Origin: Pseudoxanthomonas sp.
GTDB lineage: Bacteria; Pseudomonadota; Gammaproteobacteria; Xanthomonadales; Xanthomonadaceae
Direction: 5' to 3'
DNA: 64,000 nucleotides
Assembly: GCA_017745195.1 (NCBI GenBank)
Contig: JAGHZW010000235.1
Location: 16,611-80,610, forward strand
Positions 32,389 to 41,746 of the stretch are shown here, in pieces. Each line of letters opens with the position of its first letter. The stretch's first letter is position 1. The notes beneath the pieces were generated by a model, which was not told the origin of the DNA, did not search any database, and saw nothing but the letters and a program-made list of their open reading frames with translations. The position numbers were made by a program, and so were the translations under genes.

Positions 32389-33459
32389 ATGCCATCGCTG
32401 CTGCTGCCGCTGTTCGCCCTGGCCATGCTCTCGGGCGCGCCGGCCACCGCCCACGGCGCGGACCGCACGGCCACCGCGGTCGATGCGCTGATGCGTGACT
32501 ACGAGGGCGACGTGCCCGGCGCCTCGGTCCTGGTGCTCAAGGACGGCGAGCCGCTGCTGCGCCGCGGCTACGGCCTGGCCGACCTCGACTCCGGAGCTGC
32601 GGCAACCCCGGCCATGAACTACCGGCTGGCTTCGGTGACCAAGCAGTTCACCGCCGCCTCGATCCTCCTGCTGGCCGAGGACGGCAAGCTTTCCCTGGAC
32701 GACCCGGTCAAGCGCTGGCTGCCTTCGCTGCCCGCGGCCGCCGACACGGTGACCCTGCGCCAGCTGCTCAGTCACACCTCGGGCCTGGTCGACTACGAGG
32801 AGCACATCCCCGAAGGCTTCGCCGGGCAGCTGCACGATGCCGACGTGCTGCGCATCCTCGAGGGCCAGGACCACACCTACTTCACGCCCGGCAGCGACTA
32901 CCGCTACAGCAACAGCGGCTACGCGCTGCTGGCGCTGGTGGCAGGTCGCGCCTCCGGCAAGGATTTCGCCAGCTTCCTGCACGAACGCATCTTCCAGCCG
33001 CTGCACATGGACGCCACCGTCGCCCACCAGGACGGCGTGGACACGGTCGCGCGGCGCGCCTACGGGTACAGCCTCGTCGACGGAGGCTGGCAGCGGACCG
33101 ACCAGAGCCAGACCAGCGCGGTGCTCGGCGACGGCGGCATCTATTCGTCGATCGACGACCTGGCCCGCTGGGATGCAGCCCTGTACGACGACCGCCTGTT
33201 CCCGGCACGGGTGCGGACGCTGATGTTCTCCCCGGCCACGACTACCGGCGAACCCGACGTGCCGCACTATGGCTTCGGCTGGCGGCTCAACGGCGACAGC
33301 GTCTGGCACAGCGGCGAGAGCATCGGCTTCCGCAACGTGATCGTGCGCTGGCCGGCCGAGCACCTGACCGTGGTCGTGCTGACCAACCGCAACGACCCCG
33401 AACCCTACCGGCTGGCGCTGGCGATCGCCCGGCTGTACCGCGCACCAGCAGCGCCCTGA
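32389..33459 (+). CDS. Serine hydrolase (beta-lactamase/class C-like)
   Basis: SVTKQFTAASILLL (SxxK), YRYSNSGYALL (YxN), HSGES. Confidence 0.92.
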   Translation: MPSLLLPLFALAMLSGAPATAHGADRTATAVDALMRDYEGDVPGASVLVLKDGEPLLRRGYGLADLDSGAAATPAMNYRLASVTKQFTAASILLLAEDGKLSLDDPVKRWLPSLPAAADTVTLRQLLSHTSGLVDYEEHIPEGFAGQLHDADVLRILEGQDHTYFTPGSDYRYSNSGYALLALVAGRASGKDFASFLHERIFQPLHMDATVAHQDGVDTVARRAYGYSLVDGGWQRTDQSQTSAVLGDGGIYSSIDDLARWDAALYDDRLFPARVRTLMFSPATTTGEPDVPHYGFGWRLNGDSVWHSGESIGFRNVIVRWPAEHLTVVVLTNRNDPEPYRLALAIARLYRAPAAP

Positions 33460-33564
33460 CCCGGCAGCGGGTCGTTCGCCTACCCCGCCCACGACTTCCA
33501 GCCGATAGCCGGTCCGGACCGGCCTCGGTCAGGATCGGCACGACATCAACGGAGGATGTACCGC

Positions 33565-34482
33565 ATGCTCGAGATCCGCTCGCTGTCCAAGACCTACGCC
33601 AACGGCGTGCAGGCCCTCAAGGACGTCACCCTGGACATTCCGCGCGGCATGTTCGGCCTGCTCGGGCCCAACGGCGCCGGCAAGTCGACCCTGATGCGGA
33701 CCATCGCCACCCTGCAGGACGCCGACAGCGGCAGCATCTCGCTCGACGGGCTGGACGTGCTGAAGGACAAGACCGAGGCGCGACGCCGGCTCGGCTACCT
33801 GCCGCAGGAATTCGGCGTGTACCCGAAGGTCCCGGCCGAGGCCATGCTCGACCACTTCGCCGTGCTCAAGGGCGTGACCGCGCGCCGTGAGCGCAAGGAA
33901 CTTGTCGAAGCGCTGCTGCAGCAGGTCAATCTGTGGAACGTGCGCAAGCGCAAGCTCGGCACCTTCTCCGGCGGCATGCGCCAGCGCTTCGGCATCGCCC
34001 AGGCGCTGATCGGCCAGCCGTCGCTGATCATCGTCGACGAGCCCACCGCGGGCCTGGACCCTGAGGAGCGCAACCGCTTCCTCAACCTGCTGGCCGAGAT
34101 CGGCGAGAACACGGTGGTGATCCTCTCGACCCACATCGTCGAGGACGTCACCGACCTGTGCCCGCGCATGGCGATCATCGCGTCCGGCCAGGTGCGCCAG
34201 GCCGGCGAACCGCGCGAGGCGATCCGCGCGCTGGAGGGGCGGATCTGGCGCAAGCGCGTGGACAAGGCCGAGCTGGGCGAGGTGATCCAGCAGCACGCGG
34301 TGCTGTCCTCGCGGCTGGTCGGCGGACAGCCGGTGGTGCACGTGCTGGCCGACGCCAATCCGGGCGAAGGCTTCGCCGCGGTTCCGGCCAACCTGGAGGA
34401 CGTGTACTTCGGCGAGCTGCGCAAGGCCGCGCTGGCCACGGCTGCGCCGTCGCAAGCCCAGGCCCAGGCAGAGGTGGCCTGA
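33565..34482 (+). CDS. ABC transporter ATP-binding protein
   Basis: Walker A GPNGAGKST, signature SGGMRQRFGIAQAL, Walker B LIIVDEP. Confidence 0.94.
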   Translation: MLEIRSLSKTYANGVQALKDVTLDIPRGMFGLLGPNGAGKSTLMRTIATLQDADSGSISLDGLDVLKDKTEARRRLGYLPQEFGVYPKVPAEAMLDHFAVLKGVTARRERKELVEALLQQVNLWNVRKRKLGTFSGGMRQRFGIAQALIGQPSLIIVDEPTAGLDPEERNRFLNLLAEIGENTVVILSTHIVEDVTDLCPRMAIIASGQVRQAGEPREAIRALEGRIWRKRVDKAELGEVIQQHAVLSSRLVGGQPVVHVLADANPGEGFAAVPANLEDVYFGELRKAALATAAPSQAQAQAEVA

Positions 34483-34485
34483 CCG

Positions 34486-37400
34486 ATGCTGCGCCATCTC
34501 CTTTCCTTCGAGCGCCGGCTGCTGCTGCGCAACGGCGTGTTCTGGATCGTCATGCTGGTATTCGCCCTGCTCGGCTTCGGCAGCATGGCCTCGGACAACG
34601 TCAGCTTCGGCGGCGGCGTCGGCAACATCCTGCGCAACGCGCCAGCGGTGGTGATCAGCCTGCTCGGCAGCTTCAGCGTGCTGGCGGTGCTGCTGACCAC
34701 GATCTTCGTCGCCGGCATTGCCTTGCGCGATTTCGAGCAGCGCACCGCCGAGCTGTTCTTCGCCACGCCGATGCGCAAGCGCGACTACCTACTCGGCCGC
34801 TTCGGCGGCGGCCTGCTCGCCAGCCTGGCGATCCTGGTCGCGGCCGCGTTCGGCCTGTGGCTGGGCAGCCTGATGCCATGGCTGGACCAGGCCCGGCTCG
34901 GGCCGACGCCGTGGACCGCGTACGCCTGGGCGTTCGGCGTGCTGGTGATCCCGAACCTGCTGTTCCTGTCGGCGTTGCTGTTCCTGCTGGCGACGCTGAC
35001 CCGCTCGATGCTCTACACGTACATCGGCGTGATCGCGTTCTTCGTGCTGTGGACGGTGTCCGGCAACCTGACCCAGGACCTGGATACGCGCTGGATCGGC
35101 GCCCTGCTCGATCCCTCCGGCACCACCGCGGTGGGCGAGCACATCCGCTACTGGTCCAGCGCGCAGTACAACGGCCAGTTGCCGGCACTGACCGGGTTGC
35201 TGCTCGGCAACCGCGCCCTGTGGCTGGGCGTGGCCGCCGTGCTGCTCGGGGCCGCGTTCCGGCTGTTCCGCGCCGACCGTGAAGGCCTGGTGCTGCGCCG
35301 GCGCAAGGCCACCGCGTCCGCGCCGGCCGCCGCGCAACCCGGCGTCGCCGCCGCGGCGGTGCCGCTCGCCCTGCCGCAGGTCACCCTGCGCGAGGGCGCC
35401 GCCGCCCGCTGGGCCCAGTACCGCCAGCTGGCCGCGTTCGACCTGCGCGGCGCGCTGACCGGTGCGCCGTTCCTGGTGATGCTGGTACTCGGCCTGCTGA
35501 TGATCTTCAGCGTGCTCAAGTTCGGCTCGAGCATGTATGGCACCGAGCTATACCCGGTGACACGCCGGATGCTGTCGACGATCGAGGGCGGCATGAGCCT
35601 GTTCCTGATCATCATCGTCACCTTCTATGCCGGCGAACTGGTCTGGCGCGAGCGCAGCCTGCGCGTGGCCGAGGCCACCGATGCGTACGCCCTGCCCGAC
35701 TGGATCCCGCTGGCCTCGAAGATGACCGCGCTGACCGGGCTGGCCGTCGCGTTCCTGCTCGCCGGCACGCTGTTCACCGCCGGCTGGCAGCTGGCCCACG
35801 GCTACACCGCGCTCGAGCCGCTGCTGTACCTGAAGGGGCTGGCGCTGACTGCGATCCCGTTCGTGCTGATCGCGGCGCTGGCGGTGTTCCTGCAGGCGGT
35901 CAGCGGCAACAAGTTCATCGGCTACCTGCTGATGATCGTGTATCTGGTCACGCGTGCCGCCATGGGCATGCTCGATCTGGACCACCTGCTGTACCGCTAC
36001 GGCTCGACCACGCCCGATCCGTATTCGGACATGAACGGCTATGGCCACTTCATCGGCCCGCACCTGCTGCTGCGCGGCTACTGGGCTGCGTTCGCCGCAG
36101 CGCTGCTGGTGGCGGCACTGCTGTTCTGGCCACGCGGCACCTCGCTGGGTCTGCGCGACCGGTTGCGCCAGGCACGGGCGCGCCTGCGCGGCCCGGCGCT
36201 GGCGACGCTCATCGCCTCGCTGCTGGTGTTCGCCGGGCTCGGCGGCTGGATCTTCTACAACACCAACGTGCTCAACGACTACGTGCCTGGCGACCTGGCC
36301 AGGGAGCGTACGGCGCAGTACGAGAAGGACTACCGCCAGTACAAGGACCTGCCGCAGCCGCGGATCGCCGCGATCCGCGCCGACGTGGACATCTTCCCGG
36401 AGCAGCGCCGTGTCGACATCCGCGGCGTCTACCGGTTGGAGAACCGCACTGGCGCGCCGATCGCCGACCTGCACCTGAACACCAACCCCAAGGTCGAGAT
36501 CCGCAGGCTCGAGTTCGGGCCGCACACGGTGGTGAAGAAGGACGACATCAACGGCTACGCGATCTACCGCCTGGCCACGCCGCTCGCGCCGGGAGAATCG
36601 CTGGACTTCCGGTTCGAACTGTCCAGCGCTCCCCACGGCTTCCCGCTGGATGGTGGTGGCACGTCAGTGGTCTACAACGGCACGTTCTTCAACAACTATG
36701 CCGCCCTGCCGCAGTTCGGCTACAACGAGCGCGCCCAGCTGCAGGACCGCAACGACCGGCGCAAGCAGGGCCTGCCGCAGCTGCCGCGGATGAACCCGAT
36801 CGGCGACGTGGCCGCGCGCGGCTCCAACTACCTGACCACCACCGGCGACTGGGTCGATTTCGAGACCACCGTATCGACCAGCGGCGGCCAGATCGCGCTG
36901 GCCCCGGGTTACCTGCAGCGCGAGTGGACCGAGGGCGGCCGCCACTACTACCACTACAAGTCCGAAGCGCAGCTGCTGCCGTTCTTCTCCTGGCTGTCGG
37001 CGGACTGGAAGGTGGCGCGCGACCGCTGGAACGACGTGGCCATCGAGGTCTACCACCATCCGACCCATGCCTGGAACGTGCCGCGGATGATCGATTCGGC
37101 GAAGAAGTCGCTGGACTACTACAGCCGCAACTTCGCGCCGTACCAGTTCCGCCAGTTCCGGATCCTGGAGTTCCCCGGCTACCAGTCGTTCGCCCAGGCC
37201 TTCGCTGGCACCATCCCGTACTCGGAGTCGATCGGCTTCATCGCCGACCTGCGCGACAAGGAGGACATCGACTACGTCTTCTACGTCACCGCGCACGAGG
37301 CCGCCCACCAGTGGTGGGCGCACCAGGTCATCGGCGCCAACGTGCAGGGCGCGACGATGCTGTCCGAATCGCTGGCCCAGTATTCGGCGCTGATGGTGAT

Positions 37401-38085
37401 GGAGAAGGAGTACGGGCCGCGGCAGATGCGCCGCTTCCTGCGCTACGAGCTGGACAGCTACCTGCGCAGCCGCGCGGCCGAACGGGTCGAGGAACTGCCG
37501 CTGGCCCTCAACGAGAACCAGCAGTACATCCACTACAACAAGGGCTCGGTGGTGTTCTACGCGCTGCGCGACGCGATCGGCGAGCAGCAGCTCAACGCGG
37601 TGCTGGCCGAGTTCGCAAAGCAGTGGGGCTTCAAGGGTCCGCCCTACCCGACCACCCGCGACTTCCTCGACCTGCTCTACGCGCGCACCGCGCCCGAACA
37701 CCATCCGTTCATCCGCGACCTGTTCGAGCGGATCGTGTTCTGGGACCACCGCGTCACCGGCGCCGACGTGCGCAAGCGCGAGGACGGCAAGTACGTGGTC
37801 ACGCTGAAGGTGCACGCGGAGAAGCTGTCCACCGACGGCAAGGGCAAAGAAACCCGGGAGCCGGTCGACGCGCTGGTCGACATCGGCGTGTTTGCGCGCC
37901 CGCCGGGCGGCACGGAAAGCGACGAGAAGGTCCTGTACCTGAAGAAGCACCGGATCACCGCCGCCGAGACCACGCTGGAACTGGTGGTGGACGAACTGCC
38001 GTACGAAGCCGGCATCGATCCGTACAACAAGCTGATCGACCGCAACTCCGGCGACAACCGCAAGAAGGCCACGCTGCAGCAGTGA
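34486..38085 (+). CDS. ABC transporter permease fused to M1-family aminopeptidase domain
   Basis: N-terminal ABC-2-like TMs; C-terminal VTAHEAAHQWWAHQVIG..SESLAQYSALMVMEKEYG (HExxH-E). Confidence 0.93.
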   Translation: MLRHLLSFERRLLLRNGVFWIVMLVFALLGFGSMASDNVSFGGGVGNILRNAPAVVISLLGSFSVLAVLLTTIFVAGIALRDFEQRTAELFFATPMRKRDYLLGRFGGGLLASLAILVAAAFGLWLGSLMPWLDQARLGPTPWTAYAWAFGVLVIPNLLFLSALLFLLATLTRSMLYTYIGVIAFFVLWTVSGNLTQDLDTRWIGALLDPSGTTAVGEHIRYWSSAQYNGQLPALTGLLLGNRALWLGVAAVLLGAAFRLFRADREGLVLRRRKATASAPAAAQPGVAAAAVPLALPQVTLREGAAARWAQYRQLAAFDLRGALTGAPFLVMLVLGLLMIFSVLKFGSSMYGTELYPVTRRMLSTIEGGMSLFLIIIVTFYAGELVWRERSLRVAEATDAYALPDWIPLASKMTALTGLAVAFLLAGTLFTAGWQLAHGYTALEPLLYLKGLALTAIPFVLIAALAVFLQAVSGNKFIGYLLMIVYLVTRAAMGMLDLDHLLYRYGSTTPDPYSDMNGYGHFIGPHLLLRGYWAAFAAALLVAALLFWPRGTSLGLRDRLRQARARLRGPALATLIASLLVFAGLGGWIFYNTNVLNDYVPGDLARERTAQYEKDYRQYKDLPQPRIAAIRADVDIFPEQRRVDIRGVYRLENRTGAPIADLHLNTNPKVEIRRLEFGPHTVVKKDDINGYAIYRLATPLAPGESLDFRFELSSAPHGFPLDGGGTSVVYNGTFFNNYAALPQFGYNERAQLQDRNDRRKQGLPQLPRMNPIGDVAARGSNYLTTTGDWVDFETTVSTSGGQIALAPGYLQREWTEGGRHYYHYKSEAQLLPFFSWLSADWKVARDRWNDVAIEVYHHPTHAWNVPRMIDSAKKSLDYYSRNFAPYQFRQFRILEFPGYQSFAQAFAGTIPYSESIGFIADLRDKEDIDYVFYVTAHEAAHQWWAHQVIGANVQGATMLSESLAQYSALMVMEKEYGPRQMRRFLRYELDSYLRSRAAERVEELPLALNENQQYIHYNKGSVVFYALRDAIGEQQLNAVLAEFAKQWGFKGPPYPTTRDFLDLLYARTAPEHHPFIRDLFERIVFWDHRVTGADVRKREDGKYVVTLKVHAEKLSTDGKGKETREPVDALVDIGVFARPPGGTESDEKVLYLKKHRITAAETTLELVVDELPYEAGIDPYNKLIDRNSGDNRKKATLQQ

Positions 38086-38098
38086 TCCATCCGCCCGC

Positions 38099-38118
38099 GT
38101 CCCGCCTTCTGGCGGGAC
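38099..38118. terminator. Stem-loop after the permease-peptidase gene
   Basis: gtcccgcc-ttct-ggcgggac, perfect 8-bp stem. Confidence 0.4.
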
Positions 38119-38144
38119 CACGGCTCTTCAAGGCGGCGGTGACG

Positions 38145-38480
38145 TGGCGGCGGCACTCCGGTGCGATGCGTACTGCCGCTCGTGTCCCCCGGCATCGGCC
38201 TTGCGGCCGCTGCCTCCTCCTTTACCTCCCGTCAGCACGCCCCGCACCGGAGCGCTTCACGATGGCTGGCGCTTCATGAAGCGAAGCTCCCAGCGTTTTT
38301 CGGCCGTCCCATTCAGCCGCACGCCGGCGGCTCGACAACGAAAGCAGGCACCTGCTGAAGGAAGCGCCGGCGACGCCTGGGAGGTCCGTCGCGATGCCTC
38401 CTGGCGGAAGGTAAAGGAGGAGGCTGCAGCTGCAAGCCGATGCCGGGGGACATGGACGCCAGAGGCATCGCAACGGACCG
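38145..38480. repeat. ~330-bp nested imperfect palindrome / long inverted repeat between convergent genes
   Basis: Arms ~38157-38232 and ~38403-38479 share inverted cores gtcccccggcatcgg and gcctcctcctttacc (15 nt each); additional palindrome CGCTTCATGAAGCG at 38270-38283. Confidence 0.85.
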
Positions 38481-38505
38481 CCGAGCCACCTTTTCGTCCG
38501 CTGTC

Positions 38506-40107
38506 TCAGCGCAGATCCCCGATCACCACCTGCGCCGCGTTGTGCCCCGGCGCGCCGGTCACGCCACCACCCGGATGCGCGCCAGAGCCGCACAGGTACA
38601 GCCCCGGGATCGCGCCGCGGTAGTCGGCCTGGCCCAGCATCGGCCGCGCCGAGAACAGCTGGTTCAGGCTCAGCGCACCGTGGAAGATGTCGCCGCCGAC
38701 CAGCCCGAACACCCGCTCCAGGTCCAGCGGACTGAGCACCTGCCGGCCCAGCACCGAAGCGGCGAAGCCCGGCGCGTAGCGGTCCACGGTCGCGACCATC
38801 AGGTCAGCGACCTCCTCGCGATGGTTGTCCCAGCTGCGGCCACCAGGCAGTTCGGGCGCGACGTGCTGGCAGAACAGACTGGCCACGTGCATGCCGGGCG
38901 GCGCCAGCGAATCGTCGAGCGTGGACGGAATCAGCATTTCCACGATCGGCTCGCGTGACCAGCCGTGCTCGCGTGCGTCGCGCCAGGCACGATCCATGTA
39001 GTCCAGCGAAGGCGCCAGGATGATCCCGGCGGTGAGGTGGTCGCCCTCGCCCGGCAGTACACTGAAATCCGGCAGCCGCGACAGCGCCACGTTCATGCGG
39101 AACGTGCCCGAGCCGCAGCGCCAGTTGCGCATCCGCTCGGCGGTCGCCACCGGCACCGCCGTCGCCGGCAGCAGTTGCTGGTAGAGCAGCTTCGGATTGA
39201 CGTTGGCGACCACCGCGCGTGCGCGCAGCGTTTCCCCGGCCCCGGTGACCACGCCGACCGCGCGACCACGCTCGACCAGCACCTCGCGCACGCCGGCATC
39301 GGTGCGGATCTCCGCGCCCGCCGCGGTCGCCGCGGCGGCCATCGCCCGGGTGATCGCGCCCATGCCGCCGATCGCATGGCCCCACGCGCCCTTGACGCCG
39401 TTCACCTCGCCGAACACGTGGTGCAGCAGCACGTAGGCCGAACCCGGCGCGTACGGACTGGCGTAGTTGCCGACCACGCCATCGAAACCGAACAGCGCCT
39501 TGATCGGATCGCTCTCGAACCAGCGGTCCAGGTATTCGGCCGCGGAGATCGAGAACAGGTCCAGCAGTTCCTGGCGCAGCGTCTCGTCCAGCGCATGCAG
39601 GCGCCGGCCCAGCCGCGCGCCGCGCAGCAATTCCGGCAGCGCCTTCCACCAGCCGCCGTCGGTGATGTTCGGCGGCGCCTGCAGGGCCAGCGCGCGCAAC
39701 ACATCGGCGATCGCGTCCAGCCGCGCTTCGTACGCGGGCAGCGTTCCGGCGTCGCGGCGCGAGAACTTCGCCACTTCCTCCGCGGTGCGGCCGGCACCCG
39801 TCAGCAGGTAGCCGCCATCGGGCAAGGGCAGGAAGTTGTTGCGCCGGCGCTGGACGATGCGCAGGCCGTGGCCGTGCAGGTCCAGGTCGGCGATCACCTT
39901 CGGCTGCAGCAGCGACACCGTGTACGAGGCCACCGAGTTGCGGAAACCCGGATGGAATTCCTCGGTCACCGCCGCACCGCCGACTACCCCACGGCGCTCG
40001 AGCACGGTGACCTTCAATCCGGCCCGGGCCAAGTAGGCGGCGCAGACCAGGCCGTTGTGGCCGCCGCCGATGAGCAGGACATCACGGTTTCTTGCGGGGT
40101 TTTCCAT
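38506..40107 (-). CDS. FAD-dependent oxidoreductase, phytoene desaturase/PYROXD2-like
   Basis: DVLLIGGGHNGLVCAAYLARAGLKVTVLERRGVVGGAAVTEEFHPGF; C-terminal GLYLCGSGAHPGGGVTGAPGHNAA. Confidence 0.93.
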   Translation of the reverse strand: MENPARNRDVLLIGGGHNGLVCAAYLARAGLKVTVLERRGVVGGAAVTEEFHPGFRNSVASYTVSLLQPKVIADLDLHGHGLRIVQRRRNNFLPLPDGGYLLTGAGRTAEEVAKFSRRDAGTLPAYEARLDAIADVLRALALQAPPNITDGGWWKALPELLRGARLGRRLHALDETLRQELLDLFSISAAEYLDRWFESDPIKALFGFDGVVGNYASPYAPGSAYVLLHHVFGEVNGVKGAWGHAIGGMGAITRAMAAAATAAGAEIRTDAGVREVLVERGRAVGVVTGAGETLRARAVVANVNPKLLYQQLLPATAVPVATAERMRNWRCGSGTFRMNVALSRLPDFSVLPGEGDHLTAGIILAPSLDYMDRAWRDAREHGWSREPIVEMLIPSTLDDSLAPPGMHVASLFCQHVAPELPGGRSWDNHREEVADLMVATVDRYAPGFAASVLGRQVLSPLDLERVFGLVGGDIFHGALSLNQLFSARPMLGQADYRGAIPGLYLCGSGAHPGGGVTGAPGHNAAQVVIGDLR

Positions 40108-40267
40108 CCGCACAGGTATACCACTGGCCCTATACTGCGCGCGCAGGGGGCCCGCGGTCGGGGATCGGCGGCATGGTCGCAACGCCACAATTCCAGGCAT
40201 CCGTCCTGGCAGCAGCCATGCCGTGCATGCGTCCGGCATGCGCGCCGCTTCTTCCGTTCCGGTGAAC

Positions 40268-41737
40268 ATGCGTTCGGCCTCCCTGGGGATGCGGCGCGGC
40301 GCGCTGGTGCTTGCCGCCGGCGTACTGGCCGCACTGCTGGGCGCACTCGGCCTCGCCGCCGTGCTGGACGATGCGGTTTACCGCGCGCTGGCCGCGCCGC
40401 GGCAGCCGCTGTCCGCACCGCCCGCGGTGGTGCTGGGGATCGATACCCGCGAACCGTGGCCGTGGTCGAACGTCCGCATCGCCGAGCTGGTCGAACGCCT
40501 GCGCAACGCCGGCGTGCGCGGGGTCGCGCTGGACCTGCCATTGCAGGCCAACCCCGGGGATCCCGCGGGCGATGCGCAGCTGGCCCGCGTCCTGCGCGAC
40601 AACCGCGTGGTACTGGGCGTGACCCTGGCGCCTCAGCCCGGTCGTCCGCCGCGCGCGCAGCTGCCGCCGATCGACTTCGCCGATGCGGCGCGGCTGGGCC
40701 ACGTGCTGCTGCCGCGCGATCGCGATGGCCGCATCCGCCAGCACCTGCCGCACCAGCTCGGCGACGACGGCGTGCGCTGGCCTTCGCTGCCGCTGGCGCT
40801 GGTCAAGCCCGGCAATGGCGGCGGCGCCCGCGACTGGAATGCCCGCGATCGCTGGCGAATCAACTACGCCGGCGACGTAGCCACGCCGCACACCCTGCGC
40901 GCGTCCGGATTCATGGCCGGGCACATCGACGTGTCCCAGCTGCAGGGCCGCTGGGTGCTGGTCGGCGTCACCGATCCGTCGCAGCAGGTGCGCGTGCCGG
41001 GGCCGCATGGCAGCCCGGCGTTGTATCCGGTCGAGCACGAAGCGCGGGCCCTGGTGGCCGTGCTCCAGGGCGACACGACGCGACCGCTGCCGCTCGCCGC
41101 CCAGGCGCTGCTGGCCCTGCTGCTGGCGGGCGGTGCGCTGGCGGCCGGCCTGGTCCGCGGCGGGCGCGACTGGCGGATGCCGCTGGCGTTGTGCGCCGGC
41201 CTGGTTGCCGCGCTGGCGCTGTCGGCCTGGCTGCTGACCCGGCAACTGTGGTTCGCGCCCGGCGGCGTGGTCGCGGTGCTGGTGATCGCGCTGCTGGCAT
41301 GGGCCACGCACGTTCTGCGCCGGGAAGTGCGCGCACGCCGACGGCTGCCCGGGCTGGCCTCGCCGGCGCGGCTGGCGACCGCCCTGGATGCCGTCCGTAC
41401 CGCCGGAACGCCGCACGTGGTGTTGCGGGTCGACACCACCGGACCCGACGCCGGGCATGACCGGGGCGATACCTGCCTGCTTGCCGGGCTGCTGCGCGAA
41501 CGCGCGCGCAGGCCCGGCGACCTGGCCGTCCACCTCGGCGCCGGACGCTTCGCCATGCTCCTGCCCGGCACGCCACCGGCGGCGGCCAACCGGCTGCTCG
41601 AAGAGATCCGCGAACAGGCCGTCGCCCGCGGCATCCCACCACCGGGCGCGCGCATGCATGCCTGCGAAGGCGATGCCTGCACCTGCGCCGGCGCGCTCGA
41701 CGCCACCACGGACGACATCGCGCAACCATCACCCTGA
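40268..41737 (+). CDS. CHASE2-domain membrane protein with degenerate GGDEF-like C-terminus
   Basis: CHASE2-like VVLGIDTREPWPWSNVRIAELVERLRNAGVRGVALDLPL, three TMs, then LGAGRFAMLLPGTPPAAANRLLEEIREQ. Confidence 0.75.
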   Translation: MRSASLGMRRGALVLAAGVLAALLGALGLAAVLDDAVYRALAAPRQPLSAPPAVVLGIDTREPWPWSNVRIAELVERLRNAGVRGVALDLPLQANPGDPAGDAQLARVLRDNRVVLGVTLAPQPGRPPRAQLPPIDFADAARLGHVLLPRDRDGRIRQHLPHQLGDDGVRWPSLPLALVKPGNGGGARDWNARDRWRINYAGDVATPHTLRASGFMAGHIDVSQLQGRWVLVGVTDPSQQVRVPGPHGSPALYPVEHEARALVAVLQGDTTRPLPLAAQALLALLLAGGALAAGLVRGGRDWRMPLALCAGLVAALALSAWLLTRQLWFAPGGVVAVLVIALLAWATHVLRREVRARRRLPGLASPARLATALDAVRTAGTPHVVLRVDTTGPDAGHDRGDTCLLAGLLRERARRPGDLAVHLGAGRFAMLLPGTPPAAANRLLEEIREQAVARGIPPPGARMHACEGDACTCAGALDATTDDIAQPSP

Positions 41738-41746
41738 GGCGACGCC

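Noticed and set aside
38144-38623. 159-aa ORF across the palindromic intergenic element
   Set aside because: Compositionally poor and overlaps the end of the oxidoreductase gene; inverted-repeat structure explains the region better.
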